From positions 1 through 64,000 of the forward strand of contig JAPEIS010000017.1 of the NCBI GenBank assembly GCA_029531795.1: DNA of 64,000 nucleotides, written 5' to 3'. Both the position numbers and the translations under genes were made by a program. This DNA comes from Sclerotinia nivalis. Taxonomy: Eukaryota; Ascomycota; Leotiomycetes; Helotiales; Sclerotiniaceae. Every line of letters begins with the position of its first letter. Positions within the stretch are counted from its first letter, which is position 1. The notes under the pieces were generated by a model that did no database searches, had not been told where the DNA came from, and was given only the letters and a program-made list of their open reading frames with translations. Below are positions 1 to 11,427 of the stretch, piece by piece.

Positions 1-34
1 CTTGTTTTGATGAAACTGTTGTGTGATTGTAACA
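1..34 (-). repeat. 3' LTR of element F, inner end only
   Basis: Matches the last 34 bases of the LTR at 6850-7134 with three C-to-T differences and ends in TGTAACA. The rest of this LTR lies outside the window. Confidence 0.85.
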
Positions 35-340
35 GAGTTTTCCCTTTAAGGTTTTGCTTCTGAGAAGTCTATTGGTTTTGAAGTCGTTTGCTGTTCTTAA
101 ATCATTTGCTAGATGCGAGATGCTGTCGGGCAACAATATGAATGTAGCGTTTGGTCCTTTGTGTAACAAATAAATACAAACAAAATATAAACAATAATAA
201 TGTGTAGTCTGTTCTACCAGAGCATTATAAACTTTTCAATTCTTTATTTCAATTTCCTGCAATTCTTTTGTTGATATTGCGATAATACTATCAAATTTTT
301 GAATACCTTCAATATGTTTCATCAAGCTCCCGAATTAGCA

Positions 341-1771
341 ATGCGATTTGTTTGCTTACTTTTATAATTTATATAATCAATTTGTTTTCGTTGTGTTAAG
401 TGTATAGTTAATTATGATAGCAGAAAAGTTCTATTAGATGGGGAGGTAATCAGTGAGGAATGTTTCTTTCCCAAAGGAGTCGATTTATTATGTGCTGAAT
501 GTATCCGAAAGAAGAAAACTTGTGATGTATTATTAGAAGTATTTCATTTTGTTATAAATCGAATGTTGTGGTTATGTTGTGAATGGGAAGCGGTTTTAGT
601 AGGTTCTTCAGAAGAAGTAGTTGTTCGAAGAAGTTTAAATGGTTGTTAGTTTAATTTTATTCGAAGAGTGGAAGCTTTTCTTCGCAGACAAAAGAAGTAT
701 GGTTTAAAGCGAGAATTTCGGGATACAAAAGAGGTTGTATTAGTATTGAATGTATAAGTGGAGAAAGGGGGTGAAGTTGTTTGAGATTGGTATGGATTTG
801 TTTCGATATTTTATTGGTATATTTATAATGTTTATAAATGTTTTTGATTAATTTTCTATTAGCTAAAGTAAAATTCTGTGGATAAATTGGCAAGTGAGGT
901 CAAATTGGAGGATACCTTTAGTAAAGAGGATAGTTCTGATATTGCTTTTGTTTGATTCAAATCGTCGAAATCCTTTTGTGCTCCGGCAAAACGAGCAAAC
1001 TGCAAAAATGCTAAAAGCAAAACAAAAGGTATACAGAATATTGGCGATCGTATAGTGAAGAAAAAGTAAATAGTTTTATTTTCTATTTTTAAAACAAAGA
1101 AAATTAAAAAAGTTTGTAAATTGGTTCTCACAAAAAGAAAGATATCAGAATTTATTGAATCTTTCGATAATGATGATAAAAATATTGAATCGATTGATAA
1201 TGAAAAACCCTCGATTTCTAAAAAGTCCAAAAAGGAGAAGATTAAAACTTCTATTGTAATCAATATACCTTTTTTGTTTTCAAAAAGCTTTGGTATATTG
1301 AATATTATTCCGGAATCAAGTATAGTATTGTTGGTGAAGTGTCAAGAAGCATCTGTTCTCTTGACGAAATCAAATGTATTAATAATAGACAAGGAAGCAA
1401 TTGGGGATAGAGATTTGTTAAATTTTTCTAGCTCTGATATTGTAAGTAATATCCCAGGTGAACATGATTCATATGAAAGGGCTCTTATTTCCAAACAATA
1501 AATATAATGAATCTTTATTGATCGATAATTAATCATTAACAAATCTATTGAATCAAGACTTCGAACTATAAATAGCTCTCTTTCTGGTATACAGATATCA
1601 CAGATTACATATCGTAATCCTATCGTTGAGAAGTGTATTAGATGTATATTTCATCAATCGGCTGAGTTAGATACTAATGAAAATTCTGATAATATTGGGG
1701 AGGATAGTTTGTTGAAAATAGAAATGAAGGAGTGGAGGAAGTGTGAATGCTATATAGTAAAGGAAAATTAA
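341..1771 (+). pseudogene. Decayed antisense orphan gene of element F, cysteine-rich
   Basis: A reading frame of about 475 codons runs opposite to gag-pol, between the chromodomain and the 3' LTR. It can be followed in one frame from ATG 341 to TAA 1769-1771. Open stretches 377-646, 1121-1498 and the region near 1619 all fall in that frame and are broken only by stops (for example TAG 647, TAA 1499), which suggests RIP without indels. Near the N-terminus are cysteine clusters: ICFRCVKC, then CAEC followed by KKKTC. A second CIRC cluster lies near 1634. The spacing looks metal-binding, but I recognise no family. The middle is acidic and serine/lysine-rich. The opposite frame at 859-1263 is a shadow. 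An extra orphan gene has, to my recollection, been described in some Botrytis Gypsy elements; I could not check that. Confidence 0.6.
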
Positions 1772-1884
1772 TATATTAAAAAGGTTTTCAAAATAATAAA
1801 TAAAGTGAGTAAGCGTTTTTGTGGTATGCTTCAATCATATTATTTTTTAGTTCTTTGCTTTTGTTGTATAAATGATACATTTTC

Positions 1885-3560
1885 CTTTTCATAGTTTTCC
1901 AATTGTTTTTTAACATGCATTAAATTTCGTAAAGTTTCCCAAGTATCTTCTACTGATTGATAGTCTTTCTATCGTATTAAATATTGTATTTCTTGTCCTT
2001 TTTTCCTATATGCTAATATCTTTTCAACTTCATATTCCATATATCTATCAATTTCTTCAAGAGGCGGAGGATCAGCGATACCATTACATTGATGCTATAG
2101 TTCTAGTAAAGAAATATAGAAGACGTTGTATATTTTATATGATGATGGAAGCACTAGTTTATATACTTGTTCATTGTTTATAATATTGATGATAGTAAAG
2201 GGGCCTATAAAACGATCGGAAAATTTCTTTTTGGATCGTAATTGTTTAATGTTTTTAGTACTAAGCATAACTTTATCGTCGATATGAAATCGCTAGAGTA
2301 GATCCTTCTTATTATTCTCTGATCTCCTTTTTGTAGACTTTTCCCAAATCTCTGCTAATTTTGCCCTTTCTTGATTTAACGATTCAATACATTCTTTTAC
2401 AACGGATACCTTCCCTTCAGCATCGGTATCCTCGTCGATGTAATTGAAAGTAAATAGATATCCATACATTGCTTTGAAAAGTGCTTCTTCAATTGTACTG
2501 TACTACATTACATTATATATGAATTCTACTAGGGGTAGTAGCGCAGCCCAATCATTTTATCTTCAATTTGCATAACAAGTAATATAATGAATTAGATTTT
2601 GATTTTGATGTTCTGTTTGATTATCGGTTTGTGAATGAAATGCAGTGGATAATTTGCGGTGAATTCTTAAATAAAATATTAAACTGTTCCAAAATTTACT
2701 TGCAAATTGTGATCCTTTGTCAGATATTATCCCTTCCGGTGTATTGAAGTCTTTAAAAACATATCGAAATAGAATTTCTGTTAGTTCTGGTGAAGTTATT
2801 GTTTTATTAATTGGAATGTATCAAACGAGTTTCGTGTATCTGTCGATAACTACAAGTACAGCATTATATATATGTTTATCTACTTTAGAAGGGGATAAAT
2901 CTGTAACAAAATCCATTATTATTTCTTTCCAAGGATCTGGAGGAAATGGTAAGGTTTGTAACTCGTTGTGAGGTTGATACCGTTTCATGGTTGTTTGTTG
3001 ACAGATAGTATATATTTGTATATGCCTTTTTATATCTTTCATTATATTATATCAAAAATACTTGCTTTTTAAGATTTCCTATATTTTCTTAATACCCCAA
3101 TGATCCTCTATAGGATCATCGTAATAGACTTATAAGATTTCTGTTTTCATAGTATTATCTGATAATACGAAGGTATGCTTATTATACTTGAGCAAACCAT
3201 CGGCGTCGACTTGCCAAAGTGCGGTATCTTTAGTGGAACTACTTTTAAGCTTCAAATACTCTTTATTCTTTGTAAAATCGTTATTCTTCTGAAGTCACAA
3301 CAAAGTATTTCTCATTAGCTCAGATATAGATTCGAATACTGTTTCGTCAACTGTCAATACACAAACCAGTCAATATAGTAGCGATTGTTTGCAACCAATC
3401 ATCATCAATGACCTTCCTGAATTACAAAAAGACAAACTATACCTATCCCTTTGAAAAAGGCCTATTATATTTCTCAAGGATTCTGTTTCCACTGTAGACA
3501 GATAAAAAAGTGCAGCAATAACTGTAGTGTTCCTTAATTTGTTTTGTAATATAAACAGCA
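1885..3560 (-). pseudogene. Integrase plus chromodomain of element F
   Basis: C-terminal part of pol. The integrase core start is clear at 2821-3042: a HHCC-type end with a surviving cysteine (ICQQT), followed by PWKEIIMDFVTDL and VVIDRYTKL, the usual context of the first catalytic Asp. A chromodomain follows at about 2061-1885, with YEVEKIL, then a basic stretch, KDY, DTWE and NL in order. The Trp codon of the hydrophobic cage before KDY reads TAG, a TGG-to-TAG change. Chromodomain integrases steer insertion towards methylated histone H3 in chromatin. Several stops make this non-functional. Confidence 0.8.
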
Positions 3561-3599
3561 TTTCGTTAATTCTATTTATATCTTCAGTATAATCGGGTT

Positions 3600-5150
3600 T
3601 TCTTGATGGACTATCAGCGGGGTTCAATTTTCCGGATCTATATATGATTATAAAATCGTAATCAACTAAAACTTCAGTTTATCGTGCTTGTCGTCCATTA
3701 AATTGCTTTGTTTTCATGAAATATTGAAGACTATTGTGATCCGTTTTGATTACAATTATATACTGACTATTTGCGATATAATGCTGCCATTAAACAAAAG
3801 CTGTATAAATAGCTAAAAGTTCTTGATTATGTATAAAATATCTTTGTTCAATTGAAGTGAGTTTTCTTGAATAAAAGATAACGGGATGCTATCGGGAAGT
3901 AATAGGATCATTTAGATTATCAAAAAATAATTGAGAAAGTATGCATCCTAAAGCAAATCTAGAAGCATTTGTTTCGAATAAGATTCGGAGGACTAGTTCA
4001 AAATGTCTGAGTATTGGTATAGTAGTGAATGCCTTCTTTAGATTACCAAAGGCTTTCTGAGTTTCTTTAGTCTATTTAAATTCTAATACAGTTTTTCCTT
4101 TTTTGATGTTTTTTAATAAATCGGTTAAATCATAAACTACTCGTGAATATCCAGCGATAAATCGATAATAGAAGTTTGTAAAGCCTAGGAAAACTTGGAT
4201 ATCACAGAGCGATTTTGGTTTAAGCTATTCTGTAATTGTTTGAATTCGATTTGGTTCTATAGTGATGCCTTTTCCTGATATAATAAAACCTAAAAACTCA
4301 ACTTTATATGTATAAAATATATATTTCTTCAATTTCGTATAAAGTTTATATTCAATCAATTTAGCAAGAACTTTGCGAACATCGATGGTATGTGTTTCCT
4401 TGTTTTTAGAATAAATGAGAATATCGTTTAAATATATAATACAAATGCTATTTGTAAAACCAATAAGTGTTTGATTAATATGAGTTTGAAAAGTTACAGA
4501 AGTATTCGTTAAACCAAAAAGCATAACTAGATACTCAAATTGACTATATCGAGTATGGAAAGCTGTCTTCCATTTATCGCCTTCCTGTATACATATTCGA
4601 TAGTAAGCATCTTTCAAATCGAGTTTTGTGAAAAAGACCCCTTGTTTTAAACAATCCAAAGATTCGCTAATTAAAGGTAAAAGTGTACGATCCTTTTTCG
4701 TAATTTTATTAAGGCCACGATAATCAATATATAATCGATAACCACCATCTTTCTTTGATACAAACATAATTGATACATCAGCAAAACTAATCGAACGGCA
4801 GATCCAATTTTTCTTTTGATATTCGTCAAGGTATTGTTGTAGAACAGTTAATTCTTGTTCTGATAAAGCATATATTGATCTTCAAAGTAGAATAATTCCA
4901 GATTCGAAATCAATACGATGTTCCATTAGATGATGATCAAAAAGCAAGCTGCTCTTATCTTCAGAAAAAGCCTGTTCATATTCTTTGTATTCGGAAGGTA
5001 TTTTTAAAGATGCTAATATTAAGATTTTTCGGTTTTTGAATGAAAATTGTATAATAGAATTGATTTCAGATAAAAGTATACAAATTGTAACTTCAGCTTT
5101 CATATCTCGATATAATTCTTTTGCTGTTATCATTTCTATATTATGCAATG
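3600..5150 (-). pseudogene. Reverse transcriptase and RNase H of element F
   Basis: The longest open piece, 4225-4767, carries Gypsy RT blocks in order: SKKDGGYRLYIDYRGLN, FFTKLDLKDAYYRI, KTAFHTRYSQFEY, FGLTN, and the catalytic box. That box reads Y-L-N-D instead of YxDD, so one metal-binding Asp is lost through a single G-to-A. The linker between protease and RT lies at 4882-5148 (SEYKEYEQAFSED). RNase H follows at about 4050-3650, heavily interrupted. Confidence 0.85.
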
Positions 5151-5530
5151 CAGGACGAAAGCAGAGAGTAGTTGACCTTCAATTAATATCTGGATTCACA
5201 GTTTGAAGCTATGGCAGCCCTAAAATAGCATCGATTTCGGGTAGATCCAAAGTAATGGCAGTAAATCGATGAGTGTGAGTTCTTTTTTCTTTGGAATCGT
5301 TTAATACTTCGATAGTAAATTGATGATCACTATATGAGGGTATGCTTATCCCACTAGTAGATACTAATGGAGTGCCTTTTCCAGGATTAGGAATTCAGTT
5401 TCATTCAATACACTTGCTTTATTGAATAATATTAACTTGTGCATTAGAATCGATAAGACAACAGAGTTTTGTCGAAATATTATTAACTTGAAAAGTTGCT
5501 TCAATAACTAAAATAATACATCCCTCTTAT
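5150..5530 (-). pseudogene. Aspartic protease of element F, active site mutated
   Basis: A decayed retropepsin-like stretch upstream of RT. The active-site triplet Asp-Ser-Gly reads LIDSNAQVN, Gly to Asn by two G-to-A changes. The C-terminal motif AILGLPWL followed by NPDINW is preserved. Protease would cut the Gag-Pol polyprotein; here it cannot. Confidence 0.7.
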
Positions 5531-5599
5531 TGAAGACCCAAAATCATCGGAATAGTTAAAATTACTATTGAATCTGATCGTTTCCCTGATTCTTTTCCT

Positions 5600-6776
5600 T
5601 TTGGGAATGTATAGGACAAACGCGAGATTAATGATTTTCTTTACACTATCGGCATATAAGCGAATTAGTATATTCATTTGTATAATAACCCTTTTATTGA
5701 CAACGGAAACAAATCAGGTCCCTTTGTCTATAATCGTTTTTCTGGTTTTCTTTGTTGGGTTTTTCCTTTGAAAGAGATTTAAAACACTACTACAATTGTA
5801 TATCAATCGCTAATGATATATTATTTTGTTGTTTAGATGATTCATTTTGAGAACGATTAAAGGATGAATTTGATAATATAACTGTATTACTTTGTCTTCG
5901 ATTACAAGGCGGATCGTTTGCATCTTGTAAGCAATACATTTTATCCACATTCTCGAAACGATATACTTGTTTGATTAAATCGTTTCGATTTTCAGACTGT
6001 TGAATGGATTCTGAAATTCGTTTAACAATATGGAGAAGTAAGCCTGATAAAAGTCGTTCTTTACGGACACTATCCGTTTCAGATTCGATTTCCTCCTTCA
6101 GATTATCGAGATGTGCTACAAAACTGTTCACACTTTGATTAGATTGTTGTTTAGCATTGATGATTTGTTGTATAGCATATCGTTATCGATTGCCTTTATC
6201 TAATATCGCATCGCACATGTATTCTTTGAATTCTTCCCAAGATATATTAGAATTCATTGTAGAAGCTTCATATCAATGCCAAACTGCAAATGGTTGTTAT
6301 TGAAAGTATTGAATAACATGATCTATCTTCTTTTGATCAGTTGGGAAATAATACCCATCATCATTTCGAAACATAAGTTCAACCTGGAAAAAGAAATCCT
6401 TTGCTTCTCCAATATTAAGACCTTTATAAGATAACAGCTTTTGAAGTTTTGGAGGTTTCCCTGAAGAAGCATAAATGGGGTTAGACGTCGTTCCTATTCC
6501 TCTAACAATCGTTGATAATAAATTAGATACCCTTTCCTATATAAGACAAACAAAAGTCTTTTCAATTTCTTATTGATTTGCTTGCTTGAAAACATCGAAC
6601 TCTTCTTGTATGTTTTCAAATCTTTGTATCAGATCTAATTCCAATTGTGTAATGGGTTGACAATTAGGTATAAACGTCTTGCCTTCGATCCCACTAAGGA
6701 TCCTGGAAACATTATTTCGACTTTGAGAAGTATTTGAATTAGTCGGACGACCTGGAGTATTTCTTGTTCCAATCAT
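5600..6776 (-). pseudogene. Gag of element F with degraded zinc knuckle
   Basis: Gag relic starting near 6776. Open pieces at 6570-6776 (N-terminus) and 5790-6131 (end of capsid, with [15 protein letters not shown]) are separated by stops. A CX2CX4HX4C nucleocapsid knuckle can be traced at about 5670-5720, but its His and last Cys both read Tyr, and a stop lies between. All changes are of the C-to-T/G-to-A type. Confidence 0.65.
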
Positions 6777-6849
6777 TGCTATCCAATAGGATTCCGTTAA
6801 AATACCGATAACTAATTGACGAGTTGCTCTTCAGATGAATAAAAAGAAT

Positions 6850-7134
6850 TGTTAAGATCACATAGGCAAAGAATCAATTAGTCGTAAAACCGTAGCCAAA
6901 CTTTTCATTACCCTTTCTAATCATGAATAAACTATTACTTTTAAGTTCAATCAATAAAGAGATATCAGAACGCCTATAATTCGCCATCATTCCTATCCTT
7001 TCATAAACAATACAAAGAAGCTTATTTACTAAACATTCCAAACTGATCGATGACGTTCCTACACTGATGATTCGAAATGAGAACGCCTCCGTTTAGGTTT
7101 CTTGTTTTGACGAAACTGTTGCGTGATCGTAACA
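6850..7134 (-). repeat. 5' LTR of element F, 285 bp
   Basis: Starts TGTTAAGATCAC and ends GTGATCGTAACA, so the termini are inverted repeats. Gag starts about 75 bases inside. The outer five bases GGAGG (7135-7139) should be the target duplication, but the left copy lies off-window. Confidence 0.75.
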
Positions 7135-7226
7135 GGAGGTGACCTGACTATATAGAAGTGAGTGTATGCATGTGTGCCTAAGGCACACATGATCACGTGC
7201 AGGTGAAGGGAGATGAACCCGTAACA
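7135..7226 (-). repeat. LTR fragment of the A/B chromovirus family
   Basis: 92 bases nearly identical to the last part of the 163-bp LTRs at 37690, 39323 and 47293, ending in CCGTAACA. It is closest to the copy at 47364-47455 and shows little RIP. The missing 71 bases should lie left of element F, so F probably inserted into an older copy of this LTR. Confidence 0.8.
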
Positions 7227-7908
7227 ATCACAGAGCATGTTGAAGAGATCGGGGAGAAGATGGTTATTGTTGAAGTGGTAGAGTTAAGTGTATATTGAAT
7301 GAGAACTATGTTGAAATGACTTGCCCTCGATCTTAAGGATCGAAGGTGGTATATATAGACTTAATGGAGGCTATCTAGCCGACGAGAGGCATCAATTAGG
7401 CTAGGCTTCGATCTGTAGCATATCAGGGGAGGGTTGACGATCGTAAGGATCGACAAGATCTAAAAGAGCCTGATAACTAATGGCAAATGAGGGGTATAAT
7501 GATCGTAGAGGATGTGGTGATCGTAGATCACCAGTCATGTGAATAGGTATCATGTGATTACCCGTGACATTTAAATATTGATTATGACTAAAGATCAAAT
7601 ATTCTAGGTAGAGCATGGGTGCCCAGCCTTGTGAAATCCTTGTTTCGAAATTATTTCTCAAATCACCGAGTAATATCACGCTGCAAGAGGCCAGGCCCAA
7701 GAGAAAATTTTATTGCCAGATACATGAAGTATGGGTATGCATTTTTCCACGTTTGTATTATCTGGCTCTTACTTCCGAGCACCTCCGATAAAGAACATGT
7801 CTCATATCATCGAGACTTATGGAGCTTTCTCATATCCCAAGAATTTCATCATCATTTTCAAAAATCATATTCATTTAGCAACCTGAGGATTCAAAGCTTT
7901 TGATCTTC
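7227..7908. other. Intergenic stretch upstream of the permease
   Basis: No gene seen. It holds two near-identical near-palindromes, CGATCTTAAGGATCG (7328-7342) and CGATCGTAAGGATCG (7438-7452), and a perfect inverted repeat GGTGATC-GTA-GATCACC (7516-7532). A TATATATA stretch occurs near 7350. From about 7600 on it is probably permease promoter and leader. Confidence 0.5.
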
Positions 7909-9895
7909 ATGATGGTTAACCCCACGACAGATATGAATAAAACTTGTTCAATCACAACAAGCTCGACAGTCGTACCTCTCTTACTTAAACCTAAAGAGAC
8001 GAGAAAGTTCCCCGCGAAAGCGTTTGAAAACTTTCGTAGCGATGCGGAGCAAGATGTGGAACATGCTATTTTTGTGGGCACGGATGGGAGAACATACAAT
8101 GATAAAGCTGCGGCATCAAATACTGCTAATACACACCTGGTCAGAAATTTGAGAGGCCGCCATTTGCAGGTATGGAATTCTTCATGTAGACTTACAGGGG
8201 CAAAAAATGACTGTGATAGATGTTAGCGATTGGAGGTTCGATAGGTTAGATCTCTCTTCTTTTGCAAACCTAAAATATCTAACAAGGATAGGTACTGGAC
8301 TATTCGTAAGCTCTGGAGCAGCATTAGCAACTGGAGGTCCTGCTTCTCTGCTTCTTGCATATATCTTGACGGGAGGGATGTTGTTCTGTACTGTGCAAGC
8401 ACTAGGAGAAATGGCAGTCACCTTCCCAATCGCCGGTAATAAATCTGACAGTATTTTGGGTACAAGAAGACTAAACGAACTCTAGGTTCATTCTCGACAT
8501 TTGCCACGCGCTTTATTGACCCAGCCTGGGGCTTTGCAACCGGCTGGAACTATGCCATTCAATGTCTCATCATCATGCCGGTGGAGCTCATGGCCGCAGC
8601 AATTACTCTCAAATATTGGAATCTTCCAATACCCACTTGGGCCAGTATCACAATCTTCTTAGCCGCTGTTGCCTTTATTAGTCTTTGTGGCATCAAAACA
8701 TTTGGTGAGGCAGAGTATGGATTCTCTATATTGAAAGTCACAGCTATCATAGGTTTCATGTAAGCACTTGTCATGAAAGCCTCAATTTATTTTTTTAACA
8801 AGATTCTTCTAGCCTTCTTGGGGCCGTGATAAACTGCACTGGAACTCCTGAAACGGGATATATAGGGGGTAAGTACTGGACTAACCCAGGGGCCTTCAAT
8901 CATGGTTTCAAAGGATTTTGTAACATCCTCGTTATGGCAGCATTTTCCTTCGCAGGAACAGAACTAGTCGCACTAGCAGCTGCCGAGACCTACAACCCAA
9001 GCAAATCTTTACCAACAGCCATTAAGCAGGTTTTCTGGCGTATTGTTCTAGTGAGTATCAACTAAAGCTTCTAATCAGATTTACACGAATCAACAATACC
9101 TAGTTCTATATCCTAAGCATATTCATAATCGGCCTACTCGTCCCCTACAATACCCCCTCCCTCCTTTCCGCCTCAAACGCCAGCACCAATAAAGCCTCTC
9201 CCTTCATAATTGCCATCCAATCAGCAGGTATCACCGGCCTTGACTCAGTAATGAACGCCGTAATCCTAATAGCTGTCCTCTCCGTCGCCAATTCCTGCGT
9301 CTTCGGCTCTTCTCGTCTCCTCGCCTCTCTCGCAGCACAAGGCCAAGCTCCTCGTTTTCTCGCTTACATTGATCGCAAAGGCCGTCCTTTAGTCGCCATT
9401 TTTATTTCTTTGGCTTTCGGTCTCCTTGCTTATCTATACGTATCTTCCGTTGGGAATACTGCATTCACGTGGTTACTAGCTCTCTCGGGTCTATCATCGC
9501 TTTTTACTTGGGGGACGATCTGTTATTCGCATATCCGATTTCGTAAAGCATGGTCACAGCAGGGTCACAGTATTGATTCCCTCATCTATCAATCTCCAGT
9601 TGGTACAATCGGTTCGTGGATTGGTCTCATCATGATCATATTAGTTCTCGCAGCGCAATTCTGGGTAGCGGTCGATCCGATAGGTGATGCCAATGAGGGG
9701 ATTAATGATAAGATTAGTAGTTTCTTTGAGGCGTATTTGGCGATGCCGGTAGTATTTATGTTTTATGCGGGATATAAACTTTGGTACAGGACCAGGTGGA
9801 TGAAGATCGAAGTGATTGACTTGAGGACTGGTAGGAATGAAGTGGATGCGGGGTTTTTGTATAGAGGGTCTAGGGGGCAAAGAAGGGAGATATGA
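7909..9895 (+). CDS. Amino-acid permease (APC superfamily, fungal AAT family), six exons
   Basis: Plasma-membrane amino-acid/proton symporter of the general/basic amino-acid permease type. Exons by my splicing: 7909-8169, 8220-8244, 8292-8435, 8486-8759, 8813-9050, 9104-9895. All five introns are 47-53 bp with GT..AG ends, and phases agree, giving 577 residues. ATG 7909 is the first ATG in frame. Family landmarks in order are RHLQ, the substrate-binding loop AIGGSIGTGLF (split by introns 1 and 2), GGPASLLLAYI, ALGEMAVTFPIAGSFSTF, DPAWGFATGWNY, FAGTELVALAAAET and VANSCVFGSSR. About 12 hydrophobic segments and a short basic tail fit the usual 550-600 residues. It looks intact, although it lies less than 1 kb from a RIP block. 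The substrate cannot be read from sequence. Confidence 0.93.
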
Positions 9896-11427
9896 ATGGA
9901 GGAGTGGCCGAGGTGGAAGAGGATTTATAAGTTGCTTTGTTAAATGCATATTGGAGATAATAAAGTTATATAGTGGATATTGAGTTGTTGTGTCACGGCA
10001 CTCAATGTTCAGTTCTTGATTCTATTCAGGATTCACTGCACATATTCCCTTCATTATACTGAGTTGACGTCAGCCCAACCAATAAGAACCGATATTTTCA
10101 ATTGCTCAAAATTTTGTTGCACATCTCAAAAATCAATTTATTGGCTTCAACAATCAAATAATTCCTTTGGACCTTGGGGGCTTAAAAAGAGAAGAAAAAA
10201 GCATTTGAGATTTGAAAAAAGTTTTGTTGCACATCTCAATATTTTTGTACTGCTGGGATCAAATCAACAAGCAAAAAATCTTTTGGAACTTAAAGGATTT
10301 GGAGAAAAAGCATTTGAACCTACAGAACAGATCTCAAACTCTTTTTCTTTTACTTAATAAATCGATTCTAGCTGTCAAATACACTTATTAAGATTTTCAG
10401 ATATACAACAAAACTATCTATTTCTCTTTCTACCTATCTATTGGTTTCCAACTTACTTTATACTTTCCTCTCAAATCATATTTACTACCACAATAACAAA
10501 CACATTCAATAAACCATAAATCAGATTATATTCCAATCATAGCTATAGATATACAACAAAATTTCTTGGATTCTACTTTTAGATCGATGCTATATCATAT
10601 ATCATACATCATCAATCTAATCAATCTCTAACCTGGCTTTTAGAGTGGTCTTCAAACCCTGCCTAATTTCTAAAATCTAAATCTAAATACACGAATTGGA
10701 GATGTGTGATTAAATTTTTAGAGATTATTGAGATTATTAGTTGAATATTTCGGATTGTATATTCAAAATCATTAAAATCGGCAACATCAGATTCCGCGGA
10801 GTCACGATCTGCCAGAGTCAGGATTTTCAGAACCAGTCAGAGTCAACCACACAATCAATCCAAATCTGTGGAACGATTCTACCTCTGATTTTTCAGATAT
10901 GCAACAAATCTTTTTTTTTTTTCAAGGGGTCAGGTGATCGAGTTTCGAGGCGTTTTATTCGAGTGAATAGTTTGGCTTGGGTACTTAGGTTATGGTGTTA
11001 TGGTATTGATTGGAGGGATAATGTGAGGTGGGGAGAATAGAGGGGTGGATATCCCGTAGTTGGTTGGTTGTATAGTGGAGTGGAAGTCTGGTGGGATGTA
11101 TGTGATGTTAGGTGATATTTATGAGTATAGTACTTAGGAGTAGACGGAAGTAATGGTGTTGCTCTACCCTATAAAATTATTATTGATCCGGAAGTAAATA
11201 ACTGTGTTGACTTCTTGACCTTGAAATAATCTTGCATAGGCTTTGGTGATTAAAAAAATTATGAATTGTATATGAATCTATTTATATTTTCAAAGTTATA
11301 CTTGCAATAATCCCCCTTCTACGAAGTCTACCATGATCCAAATATCCAAACGTCCAAGAACTAATTGTACATTCTAACCATCACCAACCTAAACTCCACA
11401 GGTATAAATGCTGCGCTTATTTCCGCT
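9896..11427. other. Intergenic, convergent 3' ends of permease and MFS genes
   Basis: No gene supported. A 125-codon frame at 9980-10357 lies over an imperfect tandem duplication and has no recognisable content. The rest is AT-rich low-complexity sequence. Confidence 0.5.
10111..10325. repeat. Imperfect 110-bp tandem duplication
   Basis: TTTTGTTGCACATCTCAA occurs at 10113 and again at 10223. The end of each unit carries GAAAAAGCATTTGA-like sequence (near 10195 and 10304), so both landmarks are about 110 bases apart. The middle has diverged. Confidence 0.6.

Larger units (their letters stand above)
1..7134 (-). mobile_element. Element F: RIP-degraded Ty3/Gypsy chromovirus, 3' end cut by window
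   Basis: LTR retrotransposon read right to left: 5' LTR 6850-7134, gag, protease, RT, RNase H, integrase, chromodomain, then the inner end of the 3' LTR at 1-34. Bases 1-34 match 7101-7134 at 31 of 34 positions, and all three differences are T in the left copy for C in the right copy, as RIP makes. A purine-rich tract abuts the 3' LTR (plus strand 36-50 is pyrimidine-rich). Every coding part has in-frame stops or lost catalytic residues, so the copy is dead. The chromodomain and the gene order place it in the chromovirus group of Gypsy. The internal region is about 6.8 kb, of which roughly 1.7 kb at the 3' end is not gag-pol. Confidence 0.9.

Noticed and set aside
859..1263. 134-codon minus frame in element F
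   Set aside because: Shadow of the antisense orphan gene on the plus strand, which keeps one frame for 1.4 kb.
9980..10357. 125-codon plus frame after the permease
   Set aside because: Lies over a tandem duplication, has no recognisable content and a poor start context.
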